This document shows positions 18,662 to 28,900 of a DNA stretch of 64,000 nucleotides, piece by piece (the stretch's first letter is position 1; every line of letters starts with the position of its first letter). Source of the stretch: an uncultured Flavobacteriaceae bacterium (GTDB taxonomy: Bacteria; Bacteroidota; Bacteroidia; Flavobacteriales; Flavobacteriaceae); contig CANMFO010000001.1 in the NCBI GenBank assembly GCA_947497245.1, positions 1,364,001 through 1,428,000 on the forward strand. The letters run 5' to 3'. The translations under genes were made by a program, and so were the position numbers. The notes beneath the pieces were generated by a model. It saw only the letters and a program-made list of their open reading frames with translations, ran no database searches and was not told the origin of the DNA.

Positions 18662-19541
18662 CTCAAAAGGTGGAAAAATCACACCTCAAAATCCTTTGTT
18701 ATAAAAATCAATCTAAAGCAGAAAAAGTTAAAAAACGGAAAATCTAGTTGGGATGCAGCACAAAAACATATCGAAAGATATTGTCCTCCACATAAACAAT
18801 TAAAGGATATTGATACTGATTTTGTCAAAGGGTTTAAGCGATATCTGAACAACAAAGCCAAAACCAAAAGTGGTACTCCCCTATCCCAGAATTCTAAATA
18901 CACTTATTTCAATAAACTCAAAGCCGCACTTCGGGAAGCCTATAATGAGAACTATATTGATACCAATGTAATCAAATCAGTCAAGGGATTTGAACAATCC
19001 GAATCACAAAGAGAATATTTGACCTATTCTGAATTACAAGCTTTAACGCAAACCGAATGTAAATATCCCATTTTGAAGAATGCGTTCATATTTAGCTGTC
19101 TTACTGGATTGCGGTGGAGCGATATCAATAAACTGACTTGGGCCGAAGTGCGAGATGAAGACGAAACTTCAAGAATTATTTTTAGGCAGAAAAAAAACCG
19201 ATGGCCTTGAATATCCCTATATTTCAGGACAAGCTAGAGATTTATTAGGGAAGAGAACTCATAAAAATGAAAGAGTTTTTAAAGGATTAAAATATGGTGC
19301 GGTTTACAATACTGAAATACTTAGATGGTGTATGAAAGCTGGAATCACCAAACACATTACTTTTCATAGTGCCAGACATACGAATGCCGTGTTACTACTT
19401 GAAAATGGAGCAGATATTTATACGGTTTCAAAATGTTTAGGACATCGGGAAAATCGAACGACAGAAATCTACACTAAAATCATTGATAGAAAAATGAAGG
19501 AAGTAGCTAATCTGATTCCCGAATTGGATTTAACTATTTAA
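18662..19541 (+). pseudogene. Tyrosine recombinase (integrase) relic
   Basis: A core-binding domain (about 18718-19010) and a catalytic domain are readable, with the catalytic set TGLRW, HSARH, LGHRE and the tyrosine in EIYTKI. Two defects show. First, no start codon or arm-binding domain precedes the core-binding domain; the frame opens after a TAA at 18659-18661. Second, a run of eight A at 19190-19197 puts the catalytic C-terminus out of frame; with seven A the frame would continue without a break. The enzyme would have integrated and excised the island at the mnmE att site. The homopolymer defect could be a sequencing error, but the missing N-terminus makes a true relic more likely. Its end overlaps the cusB-like gene's end by eight bases, tail to tail. 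Confidence 0.85.
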
Positions 19542-21309
19542 TAGAATCGATTATACTGCCGCAAGTCAACATATCATCCCCATAATATGGATTTTTAATT
19601 TCTTTTTCGGTGCTTAACCATATAGCACCTTTATTGCTATTGGCCATAGGACATTTTTGAACATACAATGTTTCTGAAGGCGATTTGATGTTCATTGCAA
19701 GTGCCACAATATTTTCATTTAAAACAACCAATTGAGCTCTTTGGTTTTTTAAATCTGAATTTGATGAGATGGCACCCAACATTTCAATACTTTTAGATAG
19801 ATGCGATTTTTCCATCTTACCCAAATCACTTACTTCCATGGCTTTCATTTTTGCCAATGTCGTTTTTGCTAAAGCAGATACTTGACTCGCATCACTAGCT
19901 ACAAAGGCATCTTCCATTTTAAAATACGGTTTTAATGCAGCTTGAAAAGCTGTTTGAAATGTCTTTGGTAATTTAATTTTCATAGTTGGAATGGCATTGG
20001 ATTTATTTTCTGAATCTCCTTGCATCCCCAAATGACCTTCGTGACCCGTCATTGTTTTCCCTCCAGACTTGTTCATCATTGACTTCTTACCCTGTAATTG
20101 CGCCGCTGCATCTACCGTAAATGTGCCATTGGTCACAATTTCCTCTCCATTTTCCAATCCTGAAGCAACCGTAAAATTATCTCCTTTACGAAGCCCAACA
20201 GTAACTTCTCGCATTTCAAAAACAGGCCTATTTGGATTTGGCTTTACATATACCAAAGAGCGTTCCCCTGTCCATAATACAGCACTTGCTGGAATGTTCA
20301 ATGATTCTCCCGCAGCTTGGGCCGTGCCATTTATCTTTCCAGAAACAAACATCCCAGGCTTGAATAAATTTTCGTTATTCTTTAAGGTTGTACGCACCGT
20401 CACAGTTCTTGTACTACTATTCAACACAGGGTCGATAAATGATATGACTGCATCAAATTCCTTTTTAGGATATGCGCTCGTGGTAACCTTTATTTTCTGT
20501 CCTTTTTTAAACTGTGAAATTTGATTTTCATAAACATCAAATTCTGCCCAAACTGAATTAAGGTTACTTACTTTTAGAATGGGTTGACCTTGTTTCAAAT
20601 AATCACCTTCTGCCGCCATTACCATCGCTACTGTTCCTGAAACCGTTGCGTATAATGGGAAGTTTTCACGCGCTTCTCCCGTTGACTCTATATTGTCGAT
20701 TTGACTTGTAGAAAGCTTCCATAGTTTCAACTTATTACGAACAGCTTTATATAAAGCCGGCTGAGATTCTTTTAAAGAAGTCGCTGTAATTAATTCCTGT
20801 TGAGCAGCTACAAGATTAGGTGAATAGATTGTTGCTAATAATTGCCCTCTTTTTACTTCTTGCCCTTTAAAACTTACATTTAATTTCTCCAGACGACCAT
20901 CAAAATAACTTGCTTGAATAGCATTGTTTTCTTCATTTGCAGCTATTTTACCAGATAGTGAAATTACCCCATCATTATTACCTTCCATAAGGTTTCCAAC
21001 AATGGTAGTTTCAATATTTGCCAATGCCATTGCATTTTCTGTCATCTGGATTTGGTTTGCCAATAGACCTTCAGAACTTGCTTCTGCAGGAATCAGTTCC
21101 ATACCACAAATTGGACAATCACCGGGTTCTGGTTGCTTTATCCGGGGATGCATTGAACACGTCCACATTTTATTCGTTGAATCCCCAGAATGGTCATGGA
21201 CATTCGTTACTTTTTGATTGGTTGAATCCGACCTATTACCGAATATTAAGTAACCCCCTAGCAATCCAATAATTACTGCAATACCGAGATATAAGATGTT
21301 CTTTTTCAT
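19534..21309 (-). CDS. CusB-like RND efflux periplasmic adaptor with DUF3347
   Basis: A 591-residue membrane-fusion protein that links an RND pump to an outer membrane channel for copper/silver-type efflux. After an N-terminal membrane anchor (residues 5-25) comes a small heavy-metal-binding module (CSMHPRIKQPEPGDCPICGM, about 50-70). The barrel-sandwich and beta-barrel adaptor domains follow to about 400. A methionine/histidine-containing linker leads to a C-terminal DUF3347 domain (about 450-591) with further cysteines (KCPMAN, LTCG). It is the last gene of the copper operon, starting two bases after the copA-like stop. DUF3347 fused to CusB is typical of Bacteroidota. Confidence 0.92.
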   Translation of the reverse strand: MKKNILYLGIAVIIGLLGGYLIFGNRSDSTNQKVTNVHDHSGDSTNKMWTCSMHPRIKQPEPGDCPICGMELIPAEASSEGLLANQIQMTENAMALANIETTIVGNLMEGNNDGVISLSGKIAANEENNAIQASYFDGRLEKLNVSFKGQEVKRGQLLATIYSPNLVAAQQELITATSLKESQPALYKAVRNKLKLWKLSTSQIDNIESTGEARENFPLYATVSGTVAMVMAAEGDYLKQGQPILKVSNLNSVWAEFDVYENQISQFKKGQKIKVTTSAYPKKEFDAVISFIDPVLNSSTRTVTVRTTLKNNENLFKPGMFVSGKINGTAQAAGESLNIPASAVLWTGERSLVYVKPNPNRPVFEMREVTVGLRKGDNFTVASGLENGEEIVTNGTFTVDAAAQLQGKKSMMNKSGGKTMTGHEGHLGMQGDSENKSNAIPTMKIKLPKTFQTAFQAALKPYFKMEDAFVASDASQVSALAKTTLAKMKAMEVSDLGKMEKSHLSKSIEMLGAISSNSDLKNQRAQLVVLNENIVALAMNIKSPSETLYVQKCPMANSNKGAIWLSTEKEIKNPYYGDDMLTCGSIIDSIK

Positions 21310-21311
21310 AA

Positions 21312-23813
21312 CTAAATAATTGATTTTGTTTTAAGTCTAAGGGCGTTTACGATTACCGAAACAGAACTAAAGCTCATTGCTAATGCAGCAATCATGGGTG
21401 ATAAGAGAATTCCAAAAACAGGAAATAAAACCCCTGCCGCTATGGGTATACCAAGTGTGTTATATATCAAAGCGAAAAATAGATTTTGTTTTATATTCCG
21501 CATTACCTTATCGCTTAAATTCCTTGCTTTTACAATCCCGTGCAAATCTCCTTTTACAAGGGTAATCATAGCACTCTCGATGGCAACATCCGTTCCGGTT
21601 CCCATTGCAATACCTACATCACTTTTTGCCAATGCAGGCGCATCATTGATTCCATCGCCTGCCGCGGCTACAACGTGTCCTTCTTCTTGTAACTTTTTGA
21701 CTTCTTCCAATTTATCTTCCGGTAACATTCCCGCTCTGAAGTTTGCAAGGTTGAGTTCATCTGCTACCGCTTGTGTCGTATCGTGATTATCGCCTGTGAG
21801 CATAATAACTTCAATACCTTTGTCTTGCAGCTCTTTGATTGCTTTGGCACTCGTTTCTTTTATCTTATCTCCTATAACAACATATCCTGAAACTTCGCCA
21901 TCGACCGCCAAGTAAGAAACGGTTTTTCCTTGTTTCTGAAAAGACTGTGCTTCATGTTTCATATCAGATGAAATAGTTGCCCTGGCATACTCCATCATCT
22001 TATCGTTGCCGAGATCAAGCTTTTTGCCATTGACAGTTCCCTCAACCCCTTTTCCCGTAATAGCACTAAATCCATCAACTTTATGAATTTCCGTGTTCTG
22101 TTCTTTTCCATATTTTATGGTAGCCTCGGCAAGTGGATGTTCGCTGGGACTATTTAAAGACGCTATGAATTGGGTGATATCGCTTTTGCGAAAGTGGTCC
22201 ACAAACGAGCCCATTTTCTCAACTGTAGGTTCTCCTTCGGTAATCGTTCCTGTCTTATCAACTATCAAGGTATCCACCTTGTCCATTTTCTCTAAGGCTT
22301 CGGCATTCTTGATCAGGACGCCATTTTGAGCACCTTTACCAACACCAACCAATACAGACATTGGCGTAGCTAATCCTAGAGCACAGGGACAAGCAATGAT
22401 CAATACAGCGATTGCATTAACTAGCGCATATACATAAGCTGGTTCTGGTCCCCAAATCGTCCAAACTGCAAAAGTGATTAGAGAAATGATAACCACCATA
22501 GGCACAAAATATCCTGAAACGGTATCTGCCAGTTTTTGAATAGGTGCACGACTTCTACTAGCATCATTTACCATATGGATAATTTGGGAAAGCAAGGTGT
22601 CGCTACCTACTTTTTCGGCTTTCATCAAGAAGGACCGGTTGCCGTTGATAGTTCCGCTGCTTACTTTATCACCCTCATCTTTGTTGACAGGAATAGGTTC
22701 GCCCGAAATCATTGATTCATCTATGGTGGTATGACCTTCTGTAATTAGGCCGTCCACAGGAATTTTATCACCTGGTTTAACCCGAAGGATATCTCCTTTT
22801 TGAATTTGGTCTATGGAAACTTCTTCTTCATTGCCATCAACCACGCGTATTGCTTTATTTGGTGCCAATTTCAATAGTTCTTTTACTGCCGAATTGGTTT
22901 TGCTATGTGCTCTAGCTTCTAAAACCTGACCCATTAATACTAGCGTAAGAATTACCGTTGCAGCTTCAAAATAGACGTGAACAGCACCAGACTCCGTTTT
23001 AAATTGTTCAGGAAAGAAATCAGGAAACAACATCCCAAAAACACTAAATAACCACGCCACACCTGCACCGATTCCTATGAGCGTAAACATATTGAGATTC
23101 CACGTTTTTATACTTTTATAGGCACGTTCAAAGAATATCCAAGTTGCATAGAAAACTACAGGAATAGATAACCCGAACTGAATCCAGTTCCACGATTCCT
23201 GTTCCATTATATCGTATAATGGCTTGTTAGGAATCATCTCGCTCATAGCGATTATGAAGATTGGCAGCGTAAAAGCTACAGCTATCCAAAATTTCTTGAG
23301 TAACTTTTTATAGGTCTTCTCTTCTGCAGAAAGGTCTGGCTGCATAGGCACTAAATCCATCCCGCAAATGGGACAAGCTCCCGCTTCGTCCTCAACAATT
23401 TCGGGATGCATTGGACACGTCCATTGTTCTGAAGTCGTTGCAGATAAATTCTGCTCTTCTACTAAGTCCATTCCACAGACAGGGCAATCGCCAGGTGTAT
23501 CATAGGTCTTATCGCCTTCGCAATGCATTGGGCAGTAGAAAGTACCTGTTCCCTTGCCTTTCGTCTTTTCCTCTTTGGTTTCTTTTGCTTTATGATGTTC
23601 TCCTAATTTATGTATGCTATAAGAACCTCCATCATTTTGCATTGCTTTTTGAAATGTCTCAATTGGAATATGAGATTCCATTTCGATAGTTGCTTCTGAT
23701 TTCTCCAAATCTACCCAAACATTAGTCACACCTTCCACTTTAGAAAGTGATTGCTCAACATGATTTCGGCAACCGTTGCAGGTCATTCCATGTATGTGAT
23801 AGGTATGTTTCAT
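21312..23813 (-). CDS. copA: Copper-translocating P1B-type ATPase
   Basis: This inner membrane pump exports Cu(I) from the cytoplasm. The chosen ATG at 23813 starts directly with an HMA domain (GMTCNGC, Cys12 and Cys15); the frame extends to 23876 but those 21 residues are not conserved-looking. Two heavy-metal-binding modules follow, at about residues 90-115 (CPMHCEG...CPVCGM) and 128-152 (CPMHPEI...CPICGM). Then come eight membrane segments with the ion-binding CPC motif (IACPCALGLATP), the phosphorylation site DKTGT and the GDGINDAPALA hinge. The protein has 833 residues. Its neighbours are the metal-responsive AraC-type regulator upstream and the cusB-like gene downstream. Confidence 0.94.
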   Translation of the reverse strand: MKHTYHIHGMTCNGCRNHVEQSLSKVEGVTNVWVDLEKSEATIEMESHIPIETFQKAMQNDGGSYSIHKLGEHHKAKETKEEKTKGKGTGTFYCPMHCEGDKTYDTPGDCPVCGMDLVEEQNLSATTSEQWTCPMHPEIVEDEAGACPICGMDLVPMQPDLSAEEKTYKKLLKKFWIAVAFTLPIFIIAMSEMIPNKPLYDIMEQESWNWIQFGLSIPVVFYATWIFFERAYKSIKTWNLNMFTLIGIGAGVAWLFSVFGMLFPDFFPEQFKTESGAVHVYFEAATVILTLVLMGQVLEARAHSKTNSAVKELLKLAPNKAIRVVDGNEEEVSIDQIQKGDILRVKPGDKIPVDGLITEGHTTIDESMISGEPIPVNKDEGDKVSSGTINGNRSFLMKAEKVGSDTLLSQIIHMVNDASRSRAPIQKLADTVSGYFVPMVVIISLITFAVWTIWGPEPAYVYALVNAIAVLIIACPCALGLATPMSVLVGVGKGAQNGVLIKNAEALEKMDKVDTLIVDKTGTITEGEPTVEKMGSFVDHFRKSDITQFIASLNSPSEHPLAEATIKYGKEQNTEIHKVDGFSAITGKGVEGTVNGKKLDLGNDKMMEYARATISSDMKHEAQSFQKQGKTVSYLAVDGEVSGYVVIGDKIKETSAKAIKELQDKGIEVIMLTGDNHDTTQAVADELNLANFRAGMLPEDKLEEVKKLQEEGHVVAAAGDGINDAPALAKSDVGIAMGTGTDVAIESAMITLVKGDLHGIVKARNLSDKVMRNIKQNLFFALIYNTLGIPIAAGVLFPVFGILLSPMIAALAMSFSSVSVIVNALRLKTKSII

Positions 23814-23889
23814 TTTATTGGATATTTGAATTAAACATTCAAAATTATTCTTAATTGAAATCATTCTTTGTTCCAATTAAGGATGATGT

Positions 23890-24447
23890 TTATACAATTT
23901 TGTCCAATGGCTTTCTATTCCAATTTTCAATTTTTCTGTAGTCAGTCATAGACATTCCAGTAATGGATTTGAATTGCTTTGCTAAATGACTACTATTTTT
24001 ATAATCGAGTTCGTACGCTATTTCCGAAAAGGTTCTATTCTTCATTTGAATGAGTTCTTTTACCTTTTCAACTTTTAATTTTATAAAGTATTTTTCAATC
24101 GTTACTTCTTGACTTCTACTGAAAGCCTTACTAATTATCGAATAGTCCTTGTTTAACTTTTCTGCTAAAAAATTGGAAAGTGTATCTCTCAATGCCCCAT
24201 ATTTTTGAATTTCTTGTTGCAGGTGCATTTTTACATCTGCTACCAACAATGCCTCTGGTTCATCAATCATCTCAAATCCATTTCTAGTCAATATTTCTTT
24301 TATGGCAACTATCCCCTTTTCAGCTCCCTTTGGAAATACTATCTCGCCCAAAGCAATTTTTTCTATGGAAATTGAAGCGTTTGAAAACTCACTCATCAAA
24401 ACTGTTTTGCAACGGTCACAGACCATGTTCTTAACCTTAACTATCAT
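23890..24447 (-). CDS. AraC-type regulator with N-terminal CxxC metal-binding segment
   Basis: A 185-residue protein. The first 80 residues resemble a small ferredoxin-like metal-binding domain beginning VKNMVCDRC (Cys10, Cys13). Residues about 95-180 form an AraC-family double helix-turn-helix, recognisable from FSEIAYELDYKNSSHLAKQFKSITGM-like spacing. This joins a probable metal sensor to a DNA-binding domain, in place of the MerR-type CueR regulator of proteobacterial copper systems. It lies inside the efflux operon, between the lipoprotein and the ATPase genes, and so may control its own operon. The sensed metal is inferred from context as copper or silver. Confidence 0.8.
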   Translation of the reverse strand: MIVKVKNMVCDRCKTVLMSEFSNASISIEKIALGEIVFPKGAEKGIVAIKEILTRNGFEMIDEPEALLVADVKMHLQQEIQKYGALRDTLSNFLAEKLNKDYSIISKAFSRSQEVTIEKYFIKLKVEKVKELIQMKNRTFSEIAYELDYKNSSHLAKQFKSITGMSMTDYRKIENWNRKPLDKIV

Positions 24448-24453
24448 ATTCAG

Positions 24454-24711
24454 TTAGTGAGTATGACCATTTGCCGTATGGTCTTCGTTTTTCACCAAAG
24501 TCATTCCGCAGGTAGCACATTTACCCTCTTTATCGCTACCACTATCTTCGCAATGCATAGGGCATACGTAAGCAGAAGTATATTCCTTTCCTTGGTTCTC
24601 AGCGTTTGTTTCCGTTTCCGTTAGTCCTTCTTTTTTATTGTCTTTACATGAGACCATTGCAATTGAGGCTATTACCAACATTGCTCCTAAAACCGTTCTG
24701 AATTTTTTCAT
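24454..24711 (-). CDS. Small lipoprotein with heavy-metal-binding domain
   Basis: An 85-residue secreted lipoprotein. The signal peptide ends in the lipobox MVSC (Cys22). The mature part carries one heavy-metal-binding module (CPMHCED then CATCGM) and a histidine-rich tail (DHTANGHTH). It probably binds copper or a similar ion in the periplasm and hands it to the efflux complex or buffers it. It lies 11 bases downstream of the tolC-like stop and 6 bases upstream of the regulator gene, in the operon. Confidence 0.85.
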   Translation of the reverse strand: MKKFRTVLGAMLVIASIAMVSCKDNKKEGLTETETNAENQGKEYTSAYVCPMHCEDSGSDKEGKCATCGMTLVKNEDHTANGHTH

Positions 24712-24722
24712 TGTTTTTGTAT

Positions 24723-25943
24723 TTATTGAGTTATTAAATAATTGACTACCGCACTTTGCGCATAGTATGTTGTTATTGCACTTATCTGATTGATTTGAAA
24801 CTTCAATTGTAGTTCTTGAATATCGAGTACATCATTAAAATCTATAGTACCGGTTTCATAATTTTTAATAAGGATTTCTTCCGCATCATTAGCTTGCTTC
24901 AAGTTTTTCTCTTGCGTGTTGTATTTAATCCTAGCCTGATTGCGTTGTGATATCGCTTGCGCAAAAGCAGACTCTAAAACATTTAGGCGACTTTCTTTTT
25001 GAGCTGTTATTTCAAGCTGTTTCAGTTCGTTCTGTTTTGAAGTAGATTTGTACTTATTATTAAAAAGAGGTACAGAAACAGAAACCATTGGCATGAAGAT
25101 ATCCTTCCCATTATCACTAAAACCCATATCAGGTCGCTCCGAAACTGGCACATAATCCAATCCAAAGCCAATCATAGGACTGCGTTCTGCTCGATTTAAT
25201 TCTTCTGATTGCACTACGGATTCATAAAGTTTGTCATATTTGAGCAATTCTGGATTAAGCATTAAAGCGTCCTCAGCGAACACGCCATCTTCATCTGGGA
25301 GCATTAATTTTCCAAGAACAGCTACTTCTGTACTCCCATCTCGATTAAGCAATTTATTAAGGGTTGTTTGCTCGCCTAAATACCCTTCATCCAATACTTC
25401 TTTTTGCTGCTGCAACTCATTTTGCCTTATCTGCAATTTCAACACGTCTACCGCGGATGCCTTTCCAACTTCTACAGAAGTAAGTGCCAGTTTTTCATAG
25501 GTTTTCAATAACTGAATATTCTCCCCAAGTACTTTTTGTTTTTCCTTTATACCATAGAGTCTATAATAGGATTGGGAAACTGAAAGTACCAGTTTACGTT
25601 TTGCAATCACGATTTCTACATATTCTGAATCTGCCATTGCGCTCGCGTAATTTTCTCTAGCCGTAATCGTACCGAACCAAGGTAACATTTGTCTCGCCGA
25701 AAACCGAGCACGTTGCGCGCCCGTTCTAGTTTCAGGTCCACTCACAAAATAGCCTGCGCTGAATTCTGTATTGGGAATCCAGTCGGCTTCGTTCACTTTT
25801 TCCTCAGCTATATTATGACGAAGATTGTACGCCTGAATCTCAGGACTATTACCTACTGCCTCGCTAATAAATGACTGTAATTGTTGCGCGCTCCCAAAAG
25901 CAGAAACAAACAAAAAACAGATTATGATATTTATAGTTCTCAT
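24723..25943 (-). CDS. TolC-family outer membrane efflux channel (CusC-like)
   Basis: This is the outer membrane factor of the tripartite efflux pump, about 406 residues with a signal peptide (MRTINIIICFLFVSAFGSAQ). Two long helical coiled-coil repeats typical of TolC are visible. The start at 25943 overlaps the final base of the cusA-like stop (TAATG), indicating translational coupling; a longer frame starting at 25979 would overlap cusA further and adds only a basic stretch. In the operon it sits directly after the RND permease. Confidence 0.88.
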   Translation of the reverse strand: MRTINIIICFLFVSAFGSAQQLQSFISEAVGNSPEIQAYNLRHNIAEEKVNEADWIPNTEFSAGYFVSGPETRTGAQRARFSARQMLPWFGTITARENYASAMADSEYVEIVIAKRKLVLSVSQSYYRLYGIKEKQKVLGENIQLLKTYEKLALTSVEVGKASAVDVLKLQIRQNELQQQKEVLDEGYLGEQTTLNKLLNRDGSTEVAVLGKLMLPDEDGVFAEDALMLNPELLKYDKLYESVVQSEELNRAERSPMIGFGLDYVPVSERPDMGFSDNGKDIFMPMVSVSVPLFNNKYKSTSKQNELKQLEITAQKESRLNVLESAFAQAISQRNQARIKYNTQEKNLKQANDAEEILIKNYETGTIDFNDVLDIQELQLKFQINQISAITTYYAQSAVVNYLITQ

Positions 25944-28900
25944 TAGTTTGCTCTTTTTAGTTTTAATTCTTCTCTCCAACTGTACAATACCGGTACAATG
26001 AAATAGGAGGTAATATCAATCACCATTCCCCCAAAAATTGGGATGGCCATTGGCATCATAATATCACTTCCCTTTCCTGTAGATGTCAATACCGGAAGTA
26101 AGGCAAGAATTGTAGTTACCGTAGTCATTAGACAAGGACGTATTCGTTTTTTCGCAGCTTCCAATGCTGAATGCCTGATACCCTTTTCATCTGTTGGTTT
26201 GTCACGGTCAAAGGTTTGTGTTAGGTAGGTTGCCATTACCACTCCGTCATCGGTAGCAATACCAAATAGTGCAATGAAACCGACCCATACTGCCACACTC
26301 AGATTGATGGTTTTCATATTGAATAGGTCACGCATGTTCTCTCCGAACAGATTGAAATTGAAGAACCAGTCTTGACCATACAACCAAATCATGATGAAAC
26401 CACCTGCAAAAGCCACCGTGATTCCTGTAAAGACCATAAGTGACGTGGAAACCGATTTGAACTGGAAATACAAAATCAAGAAAATGATTGCTAGTGCTAG
26501 CGGAACCACGACAGAAAGTGTTTTCTCTGCTCGCAACTGGTTTTCATAGGTTCCAGTAAATTGATACCTGATTCCTTTAGGAACCGTTAATTCCCCAGCA
26601 GCGATTTTTTCCTTGATCAAAGCCTGGGCATTTTCTACGACATCTACTTCAGCAAAACCATCAAGCTTATCGAATAGTACATATCCGATTAGAAAGGTAT
26701 CTTCACTTTTAATCACTTGTGGACCTTGCTCGTAACGTATGTCAACGAGTTCGCCCAATGGCACAGGACTTCCTTTTTCTACAGGAACATAAATCTTTTT
26801 AAGGTCTTCTTCATTGCCACGCAATTCTCTTGGGTAACGCACACGAACTCCATAACGCTCACGGCCTTCAACGGTCTGCGTCAAAGGCATTCCGCCAACA
26901 GCTACTTTTAGAACTTGCTGAACATCCATAATCGATATTCCATATCGCGCCAGTTGCTCTCGTTTAATATCAATTAATAAGTAAGGTTTACCCACAATAC
27001 GGTCTGCAAAAACTGCCTGCTCTTTGACACCTTCGGCTTGTTTCAGAATAGCTTCCAATTGTAAGCCAAAGGCCTCAATTTGCGTTAAATCTTGCCCTTG
27101 GACCTTGATTCCCATAGGTGCTCGCATTCCTGTTTGCAACATTACCAATCGGGTTTCAATGGGTTGTAATTTCGGTGCGGAAGTTACCCCTGGTAATTTG
27201 GCCACCTTAACGATTTCATTCCATATATCATCTGGGTTATTAATCTCTGGTCGCCAGTTACGGTAGAATTCGCCATCGTCATCTTCAACCAAATGCTTCG
27301 AATGAATAGCAAATGGGTCTCTTAATTTATATGCGTCGTAACTAGAATTTTCACTATCTATATCCGAATTCGGGTTGATAACAAGATTACCATCTTTCAG
27401 TACAAAAAGCCCTTCTTCATTTACTTTGTAGCGTTGCTTTTTACCCTTTGTATTATGCATGTATTCAGATTTATACTGAATCATGTTTTCATACATGGAT
27501 AGCGGTGCTGGGTCGAGTGCAGATTCTGTTCTTCCTGATTTTCCGACCACCGTCTCTATTTCGGGAATGGTAGCAACTGCCATATCCAGTTGTTGCAATA
27601 CCCTTTTGTTTTCTTCTACACCGGCATGCGGCAAAGAGGTGGGCATTAAAAGGAACGAGCCTTCGTTCAGGGATGGCATAAATTCCTTTCCGGTGTTGTT
27701 CATAATCCAGACTCCAGAAATAAGTACCGTTGCAGGAATGATTAGGAACAAGAGTTTATTCGCTAACGCCCATTCCAAAATCTGACCATAATACCTTCTC
27801 AGCACAGAAAATATCCCTAGAACTCCAAAGCAAATTAGCGCTACAAAAATCAAGTTGATAAACACACTTCTATCAAAGCCCAACGGTCTCCAATATTCTG
27901 CCAGCAGAAAAATGATAGCAGCTGAGGATATAATAATGTTAATCCGATTTACTTTCTTCTTGTCAAGATTACCCCTTAAATTTAAAAGTCCCGTTACACC
28001 AAAAGCAATCAAAACAATCCCTAACCAATAGCCCGTGATCATTGTGATTGTCCCCAACACTATGAGCGAAATTTGAAGCACATAGCCAAACGAAGATTTT
28101 AAGTTCTTCTTTCTAAATAAATATGCCGCCAATGGTGGGATTATGAATAAGGCGATAATCAATGAAGCCGAAAGCGCCATTGTTTTTGTAAAAGCAAGGG
28201 GACGGAATAGCTTTCCTTCCGCACCGATCATCGTAAATACAGGTACAAAACTTATAATCGTTGTTAATACTGCTGTTAAGATTGCTCCAGAAACTTCAGA
28301 CGTGGCATTATAGATAATTTCATTTGTAGTGTATTCCGTACCGCTTTCGCTAAAGCGCAATTTTTTATCATCCATATGCCGTATCATGTTTTCGGCTAGA
28401 ATAACACCAACATCGACCATGGTGCCAATAGCAATGGCTATACCTGAAAGCGCAACTATATTGGCATCTACATTAAAGATTTTCATGGTGACAAAAACCA
28501 TCAAAACTGCGACTGGTAGTAATCCAGAAATTAAGATGGATGCCCTTAAATTGAAGACCATTATGATAATTACCAAAATGGTAATTAGTATTTCTAATGT
28601 CAATGCTTCATTAAGCGTATCGAGTGTTTCTTCAATCAGCTCTGTACGGTCGTAAAAAGGAACTACGGTCAATTGAGAGGTACGTCCATCGGCCAGTACT
28701 TTTGAAGGTAGTCCATCTTTAAGTTCATCAATTTGGGCTTTTACATTCGTGATGACTTCCATTGGGTTTGCACCGTAGCGAGCAACAACGACGCCACCAA
28801 CGACTTCCGCTCCTTCCTTATCCAAAATACCACGTCTGGTTGCTGGCCCAAGACTTACGTTAGCTACATCCTTAATTCGAAGTGCTGTGAAATTTTCTGA

